A DNA stretch of 64,000 nucleotides, taken from NCBI RefSeq assembly GCF_047974105.1, contig NZ_JBHYRS010000001.1, positions 62,001 to 126,000 on the forward strand. Direction: 5' to 3'. Below the pieces are notes generated by a model. The model was not told where the DNA came from. It saw nothing but the letters and a program-made list of their open reading frames with translations, and did not search any database. This stretch comes from Mitsuokella sp047974105. GTDB lineage: Bacteria; Bacillota; Negativicutes; Selenomonadales; Selenomonadaceae. Made by a program: the position numbers and the translations under genes. Below, piece after piece: positions 41,610 to 49,612 of the stretch (its first letter is position 1; each line of letters opens with the position of its first letter).

Positions 41610-42664
41610 GATGCACCACCGGACGACCCTGCCTGATCGTCGTCCAGCCCTTCAAGACGGAAGCGCATGCCCGGGCGCAGCACATCGGAGTTGACCTGCA
41701 CCTTGACATTGAAGCTCACGATATCCGTCTCATCGCCGCGTTCACTCGTCGCACGCTGCGTGGCAAACTCAGCCTTCTTGCTGATATCCGTAATCGTGCC
41801 CGTGACTTTTGTCGCGTTGTCGCGGCCAATCATCGTGACTTCCTGACCGACATAATACTTCGAGAGCTTCGTCTCCGGCACCTTGATGTCAATCCAGTTG
41901 TCCTCAGGGTCCTGCACGGCAACAAGCGGCGTGCCATTTGAAATCATCGAGCCCTCTTCGATGTACTTCTGCGTGATGACGCCGTCAAACGGCGCGCGGA
42001 TTTCCGTCTCATCGAGCGATACCTCGATGTTCTGCAGCGTGGCCTCGGCCTGCTCAATCTTCATGGCCAGAGCCTCTTCGTTCGCGCGCGATGCATCCGT
42101 CTGCAGCGTGCCGGCCTGTGCCTGACGCACGGCGGCCTTTGACTGCTCATAAGCGGCCTGCGCCGTCTTGTACTTCGTGTCAAACTGCTCAAACGTCTGT
42201 TTCGAGACAGCCCCCTCAGACAGGAGCTCTGCATAGCGGTCATGGTCGGCCTGCGCGAGAGCGAGGTCCGCCCGTGCCTGATCCGTCGCTGCCTGTGCTT
42301 CCGAAACCGCCGAAGCCGTCGTGCCCGACTGCATGTTCGTCGTCACGGCCGCCTGCGCCTGCTGAGCCCGCAGTGCCCGGATGCTCGCCTCAGCCTCGGC
42401 CTTTTGCGCCTCAAGGCTGCGTTTATCGATGCGCGCGATGACCTGACCTTCCTTGACCGTATCGCCTTCCTTGACAAGCAGTTCCACAACACGGCCCGCA
42501 ATCTTTGAGTTCACGTCGATTTCCTTCGCGTCCGCACGGCCCCACGTCGTCTGGTCCGCATTGGCCGTCCTGCCGCAGCCCGCGCAGAGCATCATCATCA
42601 GCAGCACAAACGCCAGCAGCAGCCCCAGAGACCGCTGCCCTGCCTTGCTCATCTTTCCTTGCAT
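41606..42664 (-). CDS. HlyD-family periplasmic adaptor (membrane fusion) lipoprotein
   Basis: A 352-aa protein. N-terminal signal with LLAFVLLMMMLCAGCGR suggests a lipoprotein with cysteine at about residue 30. It has the lipoyl half-motifs (DVNSKIAGRVVELLVKEGDT and IRAPFDGVITQKYIEEGSMI), an alpha-hairpin coiled coil rich in Ala/Gln, and a beta-barrel. It links the two permeases to an outer-membrane channel. ATG at 42664 lies 9 bases after GGGAG; a start at 42673 would be too close. It is the first gene of the efflux operon. Confidence 0.88.
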   Translation of the reverse strand: MQGKMSKAGQRSLGLLLAFVLLMMMLCAGCGRTANADQTTWGRADAKEIDVNSKIAGRVVELLVKEGDTVKEGQVIARIDKRSLEAQKAEAEASIRALRAQQAQAAVTTNMQSGTTASAVSEAQAATDQARADLALAQADHDRYAELLSEGAVSKQTFEQFDTKYKTAQAAYEQSKAAVRQAQAGTLQTDASRANEEALAMKIEQAEATLQNIEVSLDETEIRAPFDGVITQKYIEEGSMISNGTPLVAVQDPEDNWIDIKVPETKLSKYYVGQEVTMIGRDNATKVTGTITDISKKAEFATQRATSERGDETDIVSFNVKVQVNSDVLRPGMRFRLEGLDDDQAGSSGGAS

Positions 42665-42681
42665 ATCTACCATCTCCCTAT

Positions 42682-42697
42682 TTTGAACGCGTTCAAA
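42682..42697. promoter_or_regulatory. Operator palindrome upstream of the efflux operon
   Basis: TTTGAACGCGTTCAAA is a perfect 16-bp palindrome 18 bases before the adaptor start. The same half-sites (TTGAAC-N2-GTTCAA) recur at 43440-43453 before the tetR gene, so both are probably bound by that TetR protein. Confidence 0.8.
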
Positions 42698-42704
42698 TTC
42701 AGTG

Positions 42705-42738
42705 CAAAAAAACCTTAGGCCATCACAGCCTAGAAAAA
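42705..42738 (-). terminator. Terminator after tetR
   Basis: On the minus strand CTAGGC-TGTGATG-GCCTAAG followed by TTTTTTT, 20 bases after the tetR stop. It separates tetR from the efflux operon. Confidence 0.7.
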
Positions 42739-42759
42739 ATATAGAGAAGCTCGCCAGGC

Positions 42760-43404
42760 TCAGATTGCCAGCGGCATCTCAACGAGCTCCTGCGCAATCT
42801 TCTGCCAGATTTCTTCGCGCTCGGCCATATGCTGCAGCGTAGCCTCAATCTCTGCCTCCGAAATGCCGAAGAGCTTCAGTGCGGCGCGGATGACCTCGCG
42901 GCGGGCTTTTTCCGTATTCATCGCCGTCTCAAAATTCATGGCCGTGATGCAGGCCCCCATCGCGCCCTTAATCAGCAGATTCTTCTGGCGGTATTCTTCT
43001 TTCGTGAAACGCTCCCCAAAAAGCTGCTCCGCATAAGCGGCGAACAAATCGACCATGCGCTCAAAGATAATCGGCGAATGGTAGCACTCGTAGTAAATCT
43101 CGCGAATGCGCGGATCGTCCTGCATCTTCTTGAGCTCGACCTCGCAAATCACCGCGTACTTGAACGCCGGCGATTCCCCCTCGCTGCAGGCATCGATTTT
43201 CTCAATGCACTGATGCACGATGGTCGCGATCATATCGGCAAAAATCATTTCTTTATTCTTGAAGAAATAATAGATGCTGCCCGTCAGTACCCCCGAGCGG
43301 TTCACGATGCTGCGGATTGTCGTCTTCTTGTAGCCCTGCTCGATCAGCAGCTCTTTCGCCGTTTCCAGCACCTTCTGCCGGATTTCCTTTGTGTGTTCCT
43401 TCAT
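42760..43404 (-). CDS. TetR-family transcriptional regulator
   Basis: A 214-aa regulator. The N-terminal domain (RQKVLETAKELLIEQGYKKT, IRSIVNRSGVLTGSIYYFFK) is the TetR helix-turn-helix; the rest is an all-helical ligand domain ending QELVEMPLAI. ATG at 43404 follows GGGGGA. Matching palindromes before its own gene and before the adjacent efflux operon make it the likely repressor of both. The inducer is unknown. Confidence 0.92.
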   Translation of the reverse strand: MKEHTKEIRQKVLETAKELLIEQGYKKTTIRSIVNRSGVLTGSIYYFFKNKEMIFADMIATIVHQCIEKIDACSEGESPAFKYAVICEVELKKMQDDPRIREIYYECYHSPIIFERMVDLFAAYAEQLFGERFTKEEYRQKNLLIKGAMGACITAMNFETAMNTEKARREVIRAALKLFGISEAEIEATLQHMAEREEIWQKIAQELVEMPLAI

Positions 43405-43439
43405 CAAAAATCCCCCTGTCCTTTCCCAAACAGAATTTG

Positions 43440-43500
43440 TTGAACGTGTTCAACTTGATTTTTACATTTATATTATAAAAAAATCAGACAAATTCGTCAA
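43440..43500 (-). promoter_or_regulatory. tetR promoter and operator
   Basis: Minus strand: TTGACG (43500-43495), 17-base spacer, TATAAT (43477-43472). The palindrome TTGAACGTGTTCAA (43440-43453) lies just downstream of the predicted start, a position suited to autorepression. Confidence 0.85.
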
Positions 43501-43604
43501 GCACTTTGCTCAAAAACAAGGACAAAACAAAAAGAAAAACACGGCTTCACTAAAGAATCCGTGTCTTTCCTTCCTATTATAATAGGCGCATATTCTGCTT
43601 TATT

Positions 43605-43913
43605 TTATTTTTCGTCAAGCAGCTCGACGAGCTCGTCGTAGTCGGACTTGAGCTTGTCGTATTCGTCGGCAATCTGCAGTGCCGTGAGCACGGCGATTTT
43701 TGTGCTGTCGAAGCTGCGGACGCCGCGGGCCATCTGCTTCATCAGATGGTCGACGCCCTTTGCGAGTTTCTTCAGGCGCTCGGGGTCGTCCGTTGTCTTC
43801 AGCGGATACGTCTCGCCAAAAATCTCGACGGCCACGCGCTGCGCGGGCTTTTTCGCCTGCTCAGCACCTTTTTGCGTGTTCTGCGTATTTCCTACTGCCT
43901 TTGCTTCAGCCAT
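43605..43913 (-). CDS. zapA: Cell division protein ZapA
   Basis: ZapA bundles FtsZ filaments at the division site. The 102-aa protein has a 30-residue Ala/Lys/Gln N-tail, then VAVEIFGETYPLKTTDDPER and LKKLAKGVDHLMKQMARGV, the ZapA fold, and a C-terminal coiled coil (ALQIADEYDKLKSDYDELVE). GGAGGG precedes ATG 43913. It follows pheT by 33 bases, an arrangement common in Firmicutes. Confidence 0.88.
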   Translation of the reverse strand: MAEAKAVGNTQNTQKGAEQAKKPAQRVAVEIFGETYPLKTTDDPERLKKLAKGVDHLMKQMARGVRSFDSTKIAVLTALQIADEYDKLKSDYDELVELLDEK

Positions 43914-43946
43914 GGAAATCCCTCCGCTTCCCTGTATCGGCAAAAA

Positions 43947-46382
43947 TCAGGCGCGCAGCTCGGCTGCGAACTGCTTCTCGACGGCCTGCAGGATGTTCTT
44001 GAAGGCTGCATCAGCCTCTTCATCCGTCAGCGTCTTGTCCTTCGACTGGAACTGCAGGTTGAAGGCCATGCTCTTCTTGCCCTTCGCGACATGCTCGCCC
44101 GTATAAACGTCAAACAGCGTAACATCCTTGAAGTGCTTGCCGCCGTTCTTCGCGATGACGCGCTCGATGTCTGCTGCAGCAACATCCGTGTCGACGACGA
44201 TGGCGAGGTCGCGCGCGATGGCCGGATACTTCGGCAGCGACTCGAAGTGGAAGTTCTTGCCCGTGTACTTCATGAGGACTTCGACATCCATCTCGAAGAG
44301 GTAGACCTTCTGCTTGATGCCGAAATTCTCGGCAGCCTGCGGATGGAGCTCGCCGACAGCGGCGATTGTCTCGCGTCCCTTCTTAAACAGGGCCGTCTTG
44401 CCCGGATGCATCGCAAAGTGTTCGCCGGCCTCGACCGTGTACTTCGAAATGCCGAGTACGCGGAAGAGCTCTTCGACAATGCCCTTCATATCGAAGAAGT
44501 CGACCATCTCGTTCGACTGGTTCCAGCCGACTTCGTTGCGGCGGCCCGTAATGAGGCCCGCAACCTTCAGGCGCTCTTCCGGCAGTTCCGTAAGAGGCAG
44601 TGCCTTCGGCAGGAAGACCGGCGCGACATCAAAGAGCTTGAGGTCGTTGTTCTTGCGCGAGAAATTGCGCACGGCGTTTTCCATGATGGACGTTAAGAGG
44701 CACGTGCGGACGAGCGGGGCTTCATCCGTCAGCGGGTTCATGATTGGGATGGCGCGGCGCAGCTCCGAATCAGCCGGCACGAGCAGCTTATCGAAGAGGT
44801 CCTCGCTCGTGAACGAGAACGAAAGCTCCTCCGTCATGCCGAGGCTGGCGAGCGTGTGCTTAATTTTATCGACAAAATTCTGCTTTGCACTCTGTTTGCC
44901 CTGTACCATGCGGCCAAACGGCGTCGTGCTCGCAATTTTGTCAAAGCCGTAAATGCGCGCGACTTCTTCCGAGAGGTCTTCCATGTACGTGCAGTCATTG
45001 CGCCACGACGGCACCGTGACATGGTAGTGTTCCTCGCCCTTCGCTTCGACTTCAAAGCCAAGCGACGTCAGGATCTTGACCATCTCCGTGCCCTCGATGT
45101 TCGTGCCGAGGCGGCGGTTGATCTCGTCTGTCGTGTAGTCGATCGTGACCGGCTGCTTTTTCTCCGGATAGCAGTCGACGATGCCCTGCGTGACCGTGCA
45201 GGCACCCATGTCCTGCAGCAGCTGTGCAGCGCGCTCAAGCGCACGCGGCGTATTCGTCACATCAACGCCGCGCTCGAAGCGTCCCGAAGCCTCGGAGTGC
45301 AGGCCGCAGGCGCGGGCCGTGCGGCGGATGCTCGGGCCGTTAAAAGAAGCTGCCTCGAGTACGACCGTCGTCGTCTTGTCCGTGACTTCCGTCTCGAGGC
45401 CGCCCATAATGCCCGCGAGTCCTGCCGGATGCTCGGCATCGGCAATGACGAGCTCCGTGCCCTTCGCGAGGCGCGAGCTGTCGTCGAGCGTATGGAGGTT
45501 TTCGCCCTCTTTGGCGAGGCGGGCCGTCAGGCTGTGGCCCGTGATTTCATCGTAGTCATAAGCGTGCATCGGCTGGCCGAGCTCGATCATGACGAAGTTC
45601 GTCACATCGACGACATTGTTGATGGCGCGGATGCCGGCACCTTCAAGGCGCTGCTGCATCCATTCCGGCGACGGGCCGATTTTGACATTCTTGATGACGC
45701 GCGCGCTGAAGCGGTCGCAGAGGTCGCGTGCCTCGATGCCGACCGAAATCATATCCGCAGCTTTGGCTGTATCGTCTTCCTTGCAGGCAATGACCGGCCA
45801 TTTCGGCTTATTGCCCGTGAGGACCGCAATCTCGCGCACGAGGCCGAGCACGCTGAAGCAGTCGCCGCGGTTGGCCGTGAGCTCGAACTCGAGCACGACA
45901 TCGTCGAGGCCGAGCACGTCCTTGGCCGGCACACCGACCGGCGTATCCGCCGGCAGGATATAAATGCCGTCTTTTTCTTCTTCCGTGAGCTTCGTGAGGT
46001 CGAGGTGGAGCTCACCTGCCGAGCAGAGCATGCCGTTCGACGGCAGGCCGCGCAGCTTGCCCTTCTTGATGTGCATGCCGTTCGGCAGATGCGCGCCGAC
46101 CATGGCGACCGGTACGACCTGACCCTCAGCGACATTCTGTGCGCCCGTGATAATCTGAATGAGATCCTTTTCACCGACATTCATTTGGCAAATCTGCAGA
46201 TGGTCGGAATCCGGATGCTTCGTAAGCTTTTCGATGCGGCCCGTGACAACGTGGTCGAGGCCCTCATCCGCGCGGATGACGTTCTCGACCGGCACGCCGG
46301 CCATCGTGAAACGGTCTGCAAGCTCTTCTGCCGACCAGTCAAAATCAATATAATCCTTTAACCATTTGATGGAAACCTGCAT
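43947..46382 (-). CDS. pheT: Phenylalanyl-tRNA synthetase beta subunit
   Basis: The 811-aa beta subunit with an N-terminal tRNA-binding (EMAP-like) domain (GRIEKLTKHPDSDHLQICQM), B3/B4 editing domain, B5 domain, pseudo-catalytic core (SFSFTSEDLFDKLLVPADSE), and C-terminal anticodon-binding FDX-ACB domain (YPAIARDLAIVVDTDV). Length and domain order are normal. It follows pheS by 15 bases and shares its T-box. Confidence 0.97.
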   Translation of the reverse strand: MQVSIKWLKDYIDFDWSAEELADRFTMAGVPVENVIRADEGLDHVVTGRIEKLTKHPDSDHLQICQMNVGEKDLIQIITGAQNVAEGQVVPVAMVGAHLPNGMHIKKGKLRGLPSNGMLCSAGELHLDLTKLTEEEKDGIYILPADTPVGVPAKDVLGLDDVVLEFELTANRGDCFSVLGLVREIAVLTGNKPKWPVIACKEDDTAKAADMISVGIEARDLCDRFSARVIKNVKIGPSPEWMQQRLEGAGIRAINNVVDVTNFVMIELGQPMHAYDYDEITGHSLTARLAKEGENLHTLDDSSRLAKGTELVIADAEHPAGLAGIMGGLETEVTDKTTTVVLEAASFNGPSIRRTARACGLHSEASGRFERGVDVTNTPRALERAAQLLQDMGACTVTQGIVDCYPEKKQPVTIDYTTDEINRRLGTNIEGTEMVKILTSLGFEVEAKGEEHYHVTVPSWRNDCTYMEDLSEEVARIYGFDKIASTTPFGRMVQGKQSAKQNFVDKIKHTLASLGMTEELSFSFTSEDLFDKLLVPADSELRRAIPIMNPLTDEAPLVRTCLLTSIMENAVRNFSRKNNDLKLFDVAPVFLPKALPLTELPEERLKVAGLITGRRNEVGWNQSNEMVDFFDMKGIVEELFRVLGISKYTVEAGEHFAMHPGKTALFKKGRETIAAVGELHPQAAENFGIKQKVYLFEMDVEVLMKYTGKNFHFESLPKYPAIARDLAIVVDTDVAAADIERVIAKNGGKHFKDVTLFDVYTGEHVAKGKKSMAFNLQFQSKDKTLTDEEADAAFKNILQAVEKQFAAELRA

Positions 46383-46397
46383 TGTTTATCCCCTTTC

Positions 46398-47426
46398 TCA
46401 GAACTGGCGCAGGAAGCGCATGTCATTGTCGTAGAACAGGCGCAGATCGTCGACGCCGTACGAAAGCATCGCGATGCGCTCCACGCCCATGCCGAAAGCG
46501 AAGCCCGAGACCTTTTTCGGGTCGTAGCCGCTCATTTCCAGCACATGCGGATGCACCATGCCGGCACCGAGAATCTCGAGCCAGCCCGTGCCCTTGCAGA
46601 CCTTGCAGCCCTTGCCGTGGCACATGACGCACGAAATATCGACCTCAGTCGAAGGCTCCGTGAAGGGGAAGAAGCTCGGACGCAGGCGGACCTTGACGTC
46701 CTCGCTGAAAATCTGGCGCAGGAAGAGCTCAAGCGTGCCCTTGAGGTCCGCGAACGTGATGCCCTCATCGATGACAAGGCCTTCGACCTGCGTGAACATC
46801 GGGGAATGCGTGGCATCGTACTCATCGCGGCGGTAAACGCGGCCCGGCGCAATCATGCGGATCGGCGCATTCGGCTCATTCTTCTGCATCGTGCGGGCCT
46901 GCACAGGCGACGTCTGCGAACGCATGAGAATGTCCTCTGTAATATAGAAGGAATCCTGCATATCGCGGGCCGGATGGTCCTTCGGCAGATTCAGGGCCTC
47001 GAAGTTGTAATAATCCTTTTCGATTTCCGGACCTTCCTCGACGGAAAAGCCCATGCGGAAGAAAATATCCTTGATGCGCTCAAGCGTCAGCGTCAGCGGA
47101 TGAAGATGGCCTAAAGGCTGCTGACGGCCCGGCAGCGTCACATCGATTTTCTCGCTGGCGAGCTTCTCCTGCATCGCGCGGGCCTTGAGCTCCTCATTCT
47201 TCTGCTGAATGAGCTCGGCAATCTCGGCCTTGGCCTCGTTGACAATCTTGCCGACCTTCGGACGGTCTTCCTTGGCCAGTGCGCCCATGCCCCTGAGGAT
47301 TGTCGTAAACTCGCCCTTCTTGCCGAGGAAGCGGACGCGGATATCGTCGAGCTCCGAAAGATTTCCTGCGGCATTCTTGATGGCCTCGGCAGCTTGTGCC
47401 TTCAGCTTTTCAATCTTCTCCTCCAT
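46398..47426 (-). CDS. pheS: Phenylalanyl-tRNA synthetase alpha subunit
   Basis: The 342-aa catalytic subunit of the alpha2-beta2 enzyme. Class II motifs are visible: GFSVEEGPEIEKDYYNFEAL (motif 1 area), GRVYRRDEYDATHSPMFTQ (motif 2), and GFAFGMGVERIAMLSYG (motif 3). A coiled-coil N-terminus binds tRNA. TAGGAGG precedes ATG 47426; a longer frame would run through the T-box terminator. Confidence 0.97.
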   Translation of the reverse strand: MEEKIEKLKAQAAEAIKNAAGNLSELDDIRVRFLGKKGEFTTILRGMGALAKEDRPKVGKIVNEAKAEIAELIQQKNEELKARAMQEKLASEKIDVTLPGRQQPLGHLHPLTLTLERIKDIFFRMGFSVEEGPEIEKDYYNFEALNLPKDHPARDMQDSFYITEDILMRSQTSPVQARTMQKNEPNAPIRMIAPGRVYRRDEYDATHSPMFTQVEGLVIDEGITFADLKGTLELFLRQIFSEDVKVRLRPSFFPFTEPSTEVDISCVMCHGKGCKVCKGTGWLEILGAGMVHPHVLEMSGYDPKKVSGFAFGMGVERIAMLSYGVDDLRLFYDNDMRFLRQF

Positions 47427-47444
47427 TAAAAAACCTCCTAAAAA

Positions 47445-47660
47445 TAAAAAACCTCCGTCCCTCATACGAGGGGCGAAGGTATAATTCGCGGTACCACCCT
47501 GATTTGTAGCTTCATTACGGCTCTAACGCAGCCCTGCGTCCGCCCTTGCCTGCGGAAACTCCGAAGCGAACGTTCACCTGCCCTCATCATCCCGCTCCCA
47601 GTCGCGGCGGGACTCCCTGAAGACGAAAGACAGGCTACTCTTCTTCATCATCGTCATGAT
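47445..47660 (-). ncRNA. T-box leader of pheST
   Basis: The minus strand has AGGGTGGTACCGCG (47500-47487), then the terminator ACCTTCGCCCCTC / GAGGGACGGAGGT with T6 (about 47480-47447). Upstream is a stem-I-like region with GGTGAACG and GGAGTTTCC; a TTC (Phe) triplet is there but the specifier loop is not firmly placed. It should sense uncharged tRNA-Phe. Confidence 0.93.
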
Positions 47661-47665
47661 GTACT

Positions 47666-47694
47666 AATATACCACATCGCGGCAAAAATTGCAA
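47666..47694 (-). promoter_or_regulatory. pheST promoter
   Basis: Minus strand: TTGCAA (47694-47689), 17-base spacer, TATATT (47671-47666). Confidence 0.75.
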
Positions 47695-47712
47695 CTGAGC
47701 GAAAGGAAGGGG

Positions 47713-48645
47713 TTACGCCTCTGCGCTCCGGAAATACGCGACCGTACGGCGCAGTCCCTCCGTAAGCGAAACTTCCGGCTCCCAGCCGAGCCCCGTCTTA
47801 GCCTTTTCATTCGCGAGCATCGAGCGGTAAATGTCGCCCTCGCGCGCCTCTTTGTAGGCCGGCACGAGCGCCCTGCCCTCGACCTGCCCGAAGATTTCCA
47901 CGAGCTCCTTGAGGCTTGTCTCCGTCTGCGTGCTGAGGTTGTACGCCGTATTGACTTTTTCCGTCACCAGCGCCCTGCAGATGCCGCGCGCGATATCCCC
48001 GGCGTAGATGAAATCGCGCGTCTGCCCGCCGTCGCCGAAAATCGTCAGGCCCTCGCCGCGCGCAACGCGCTTCGCAAAAATGCTGATGACGCCGCCCTCG
48101 CCCTTGTCGCCCTGACGCTCGCCGTAAACATTGGCAAAGCGCAGCACGACGTAGTCAAGGCCGTAAAGCTCATGATAAAGGTCAAGATAATGCTCGACCG
48201 TGACCTTCGTCAGTCCGTAAAAAGACAGCGGCGCCAGCCTGAGCTCCTCGCGAAGCGGCAGCAAATCCTCCGTCACATCGCCATACGCCGCGGCCGTCGA
48301 AGCAAAAATCACGCGTGAAACGCCGCTTTCCCGCGCGGCTTCAAGCACATTGACCGTGCCCATGACATTTTCGGCCGCATCAAAATGCGGGTCCCGGATC
48401 GAGGCATCGACCATCGTCTGCCCCGCCAGATGCACAATGGCATCAAAATGACCCGCCGCGATTTTCTCACGCGCCGCCGCCTCGCGGTCATCCATCTGCC
48501 AGAACGTAAATCCCCCCGCCGGCAAATGCTCCCGCGCACCCGTGCTCAGATTATCGAGCACCACGACCTCATGCCCGAGCTCCATCAGCTGCCGCACAAG
48601 ATGCGACCCAATAAAACCCGCTCCCCCTGTAACCAAAATCTTCAT
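47713..48645 (-). CDS. galE: NAD-dependent sugar epimerase, UDP-glucose 4-epimerase type
   Basis: A 310-aa short-chain dehydrogenase-type epimerase. MKILVTGGAGFIGSHLVRQL (Rossmann GxxGxxG), VHLAGQTMVDASI, IFASTAAAYGDV and the catalytic YGLTK motif (SFYGLTKVTVEHYL) are present, with LRFANVYGERQ and RDFIYAGDIARG. It interconverts UDP-glucose and UDP-galactose or the N-acetyl forms for envelope sugars. The name galE is by family; the exact sugar is not proven. A monocistronic gene on the minus strand. Confidence 0.85.
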   Translation of the reverse strand: MKILVTGGAGFIGSHLVRQLMELGHEVVVLDNLSTGAREHLPAGGFTFWQMDDREAAAREKIAAGHFDAIVHLAGQTMVDASIRDPHFDAAENVMGTVNVLEAARESGVSRVIFASTAAAYGDVTEDLLPLREELRLAPLSFYGLTKVTVEHYLDLYHELYGLDYVVLRFANVYGERQGDKGEGGVISIFAKRVARGEGLTIFGDGGQTRDFIYAGDIARGICRALVTEKVNTAYNLSTQTETSLKELVEIFGQVEGRALVPAYKEAREGDIYRSMLANEKAKTGLGWEPEVSLTEGLRRTVAYFRSAEA

Positions 48646-48725
48646 GAACCTTCCCCGATCTCCCTTAAACTGCTGTTTTAAATCGTATTATTTTATTATA
48701 AGACAGTTTTCATCTTTACACAACC

Positions 48726-48762
48726 CAAAAAGCCCTGCAGCGCATAAATCCACAGGGCATTT
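48726..48762. terminator. Possible terminator in the galE upstream gap
   Basis: AAAAAGCCCTG pairs with CAGGGCATTT around a 15-base loop. The rest of 48646-48785 shows nothing else. Confidence 0.55.
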
Positions 48763-48785
48763 CATATACAATCAGATTCATTCTA

Positions 48786-48887
48786 TCAAAGAGCCAAACC
48801 ATTATCCCGCGCCAGCTTCTGCACCTCTTCCAGAGAAAGCTGCGTAGTTTCCGCAATAAGATTCACCGACAAACCCTTTCGCAGCAT
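48786..48887 (-). pseudogene. C-terminal remnant of an Rpn-family (PDDEXK) element
   Basis: The minus strand reads MLRKGLSVNLIAETTQLSLE then EVQKLARDNGLAL and a stop. This is the recurring C-terminus of Rpn/PD-(D/E)XK recombination-promoting nucleases (formerly called PDDEXK transposases), which end in LSxEEVxKL-type helices. Nothing upstream in any frame continues the nuclease domain, so it is a fragment. It marks the left edge of the accessory region. Confidence 0.75.
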
Positions 48888-48925
48888 GGAGCAATTAATG
48901 GTGTTTGAGGTTAGCTAAAACAGCA

Positions 48926-49612
48926 TCACAGCAGCCGCATCCGTATTTCCCTCATGACCTTTAAAAAGCTTTGAAATGATTTTATGTCATCCATCGCCAT
49001 AACGCGAGAGCGTATGTCTGATAGATATGATTCATTGGCCACGTATCCCGGACTTCGTTTGCTATAGTTCTTTCGTACGCTGCAGCGAAGCATTTTCTGC
49101 AAATAGCGAAAATGATACATCGAATTCGATTCCTGAAAATCAGCGGCTCTCTCCATATCTTCTGGGTCCTTTTGATTGACCGGGTAATGATTCGCAAACG
49201 GAGCAAAATCATCTGAGATGACGGCCGGCCATGCCGCCCGATTGCCTAACAGCCAAGTTTCAAAACAGCGTTTCATTGGCAGGACATGAAATGAATACGA
49301 TACATCTGCCTGTTGAAAATACGAGGCAAACATAGCCCGATCAGACTCAATCTGCTCCTCGTCAGCATCATCTGTATCATAACAAACAATGAAATAATCT
49401 GGCGGCGGCACGTCCTGTTGAAAGGTCTTGATTGTATCCTGCAATTGTTTCTTGATGCGCGGATACCCACCGCCCGTCTCTACCAAGAAAGAATTGTCAT
49501 GAAAATCGGCCATGCCATCAGCCTCGTGAAATTCCGGCAGCATATATCTGAGCCAATGCGGCAGGACATAAAAGAATGACTTCGAATCCTCAGTCAGAAA
49601 ATATATCTTCAT
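48926..49612 (-). CDS. TOPRIM-like nuclease candidate paired with an ATPase
   Basis: A 228-aa protein. MKIYFLTEDSKSFFYVLPHW has an early acidic residue (E8), and IVCYDTDDADEEQIESD gives a D-x-D, the two acidic motifs of TOPRIM folds; LPMKRCFETWLLGN follows as in DUF4276/RloB-like proteins. TOPRIM effectors in such pairs cut nucleic acid. Its ATG overlaps the ATPase stop by 4 bases, so the two are translated together. RloB, AriB (PARIS) or another family cannot be separated by eye. Confidence 0.68.
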   Translation of the reverse strand: MKIYFLTEDSKSFFYVLPHWLRYMLPEFHEADGMADFHDNSFLVETGGGYPRIKKQLQDTIKTFQQDVPPPDYFIVCYDTDDADEEQIESDRAMFASYFQQADVSYSFHVLPMKRCFETWLLGNRAAWPAVISDDFAPFANHYPVNQKDPEDMERAADFQESNSMYHFRYLQKMLRCSVRKNYSKRSPGYVANESYLSDIRSRVMAMDDIKSFQSFLKVMREIRMRLL

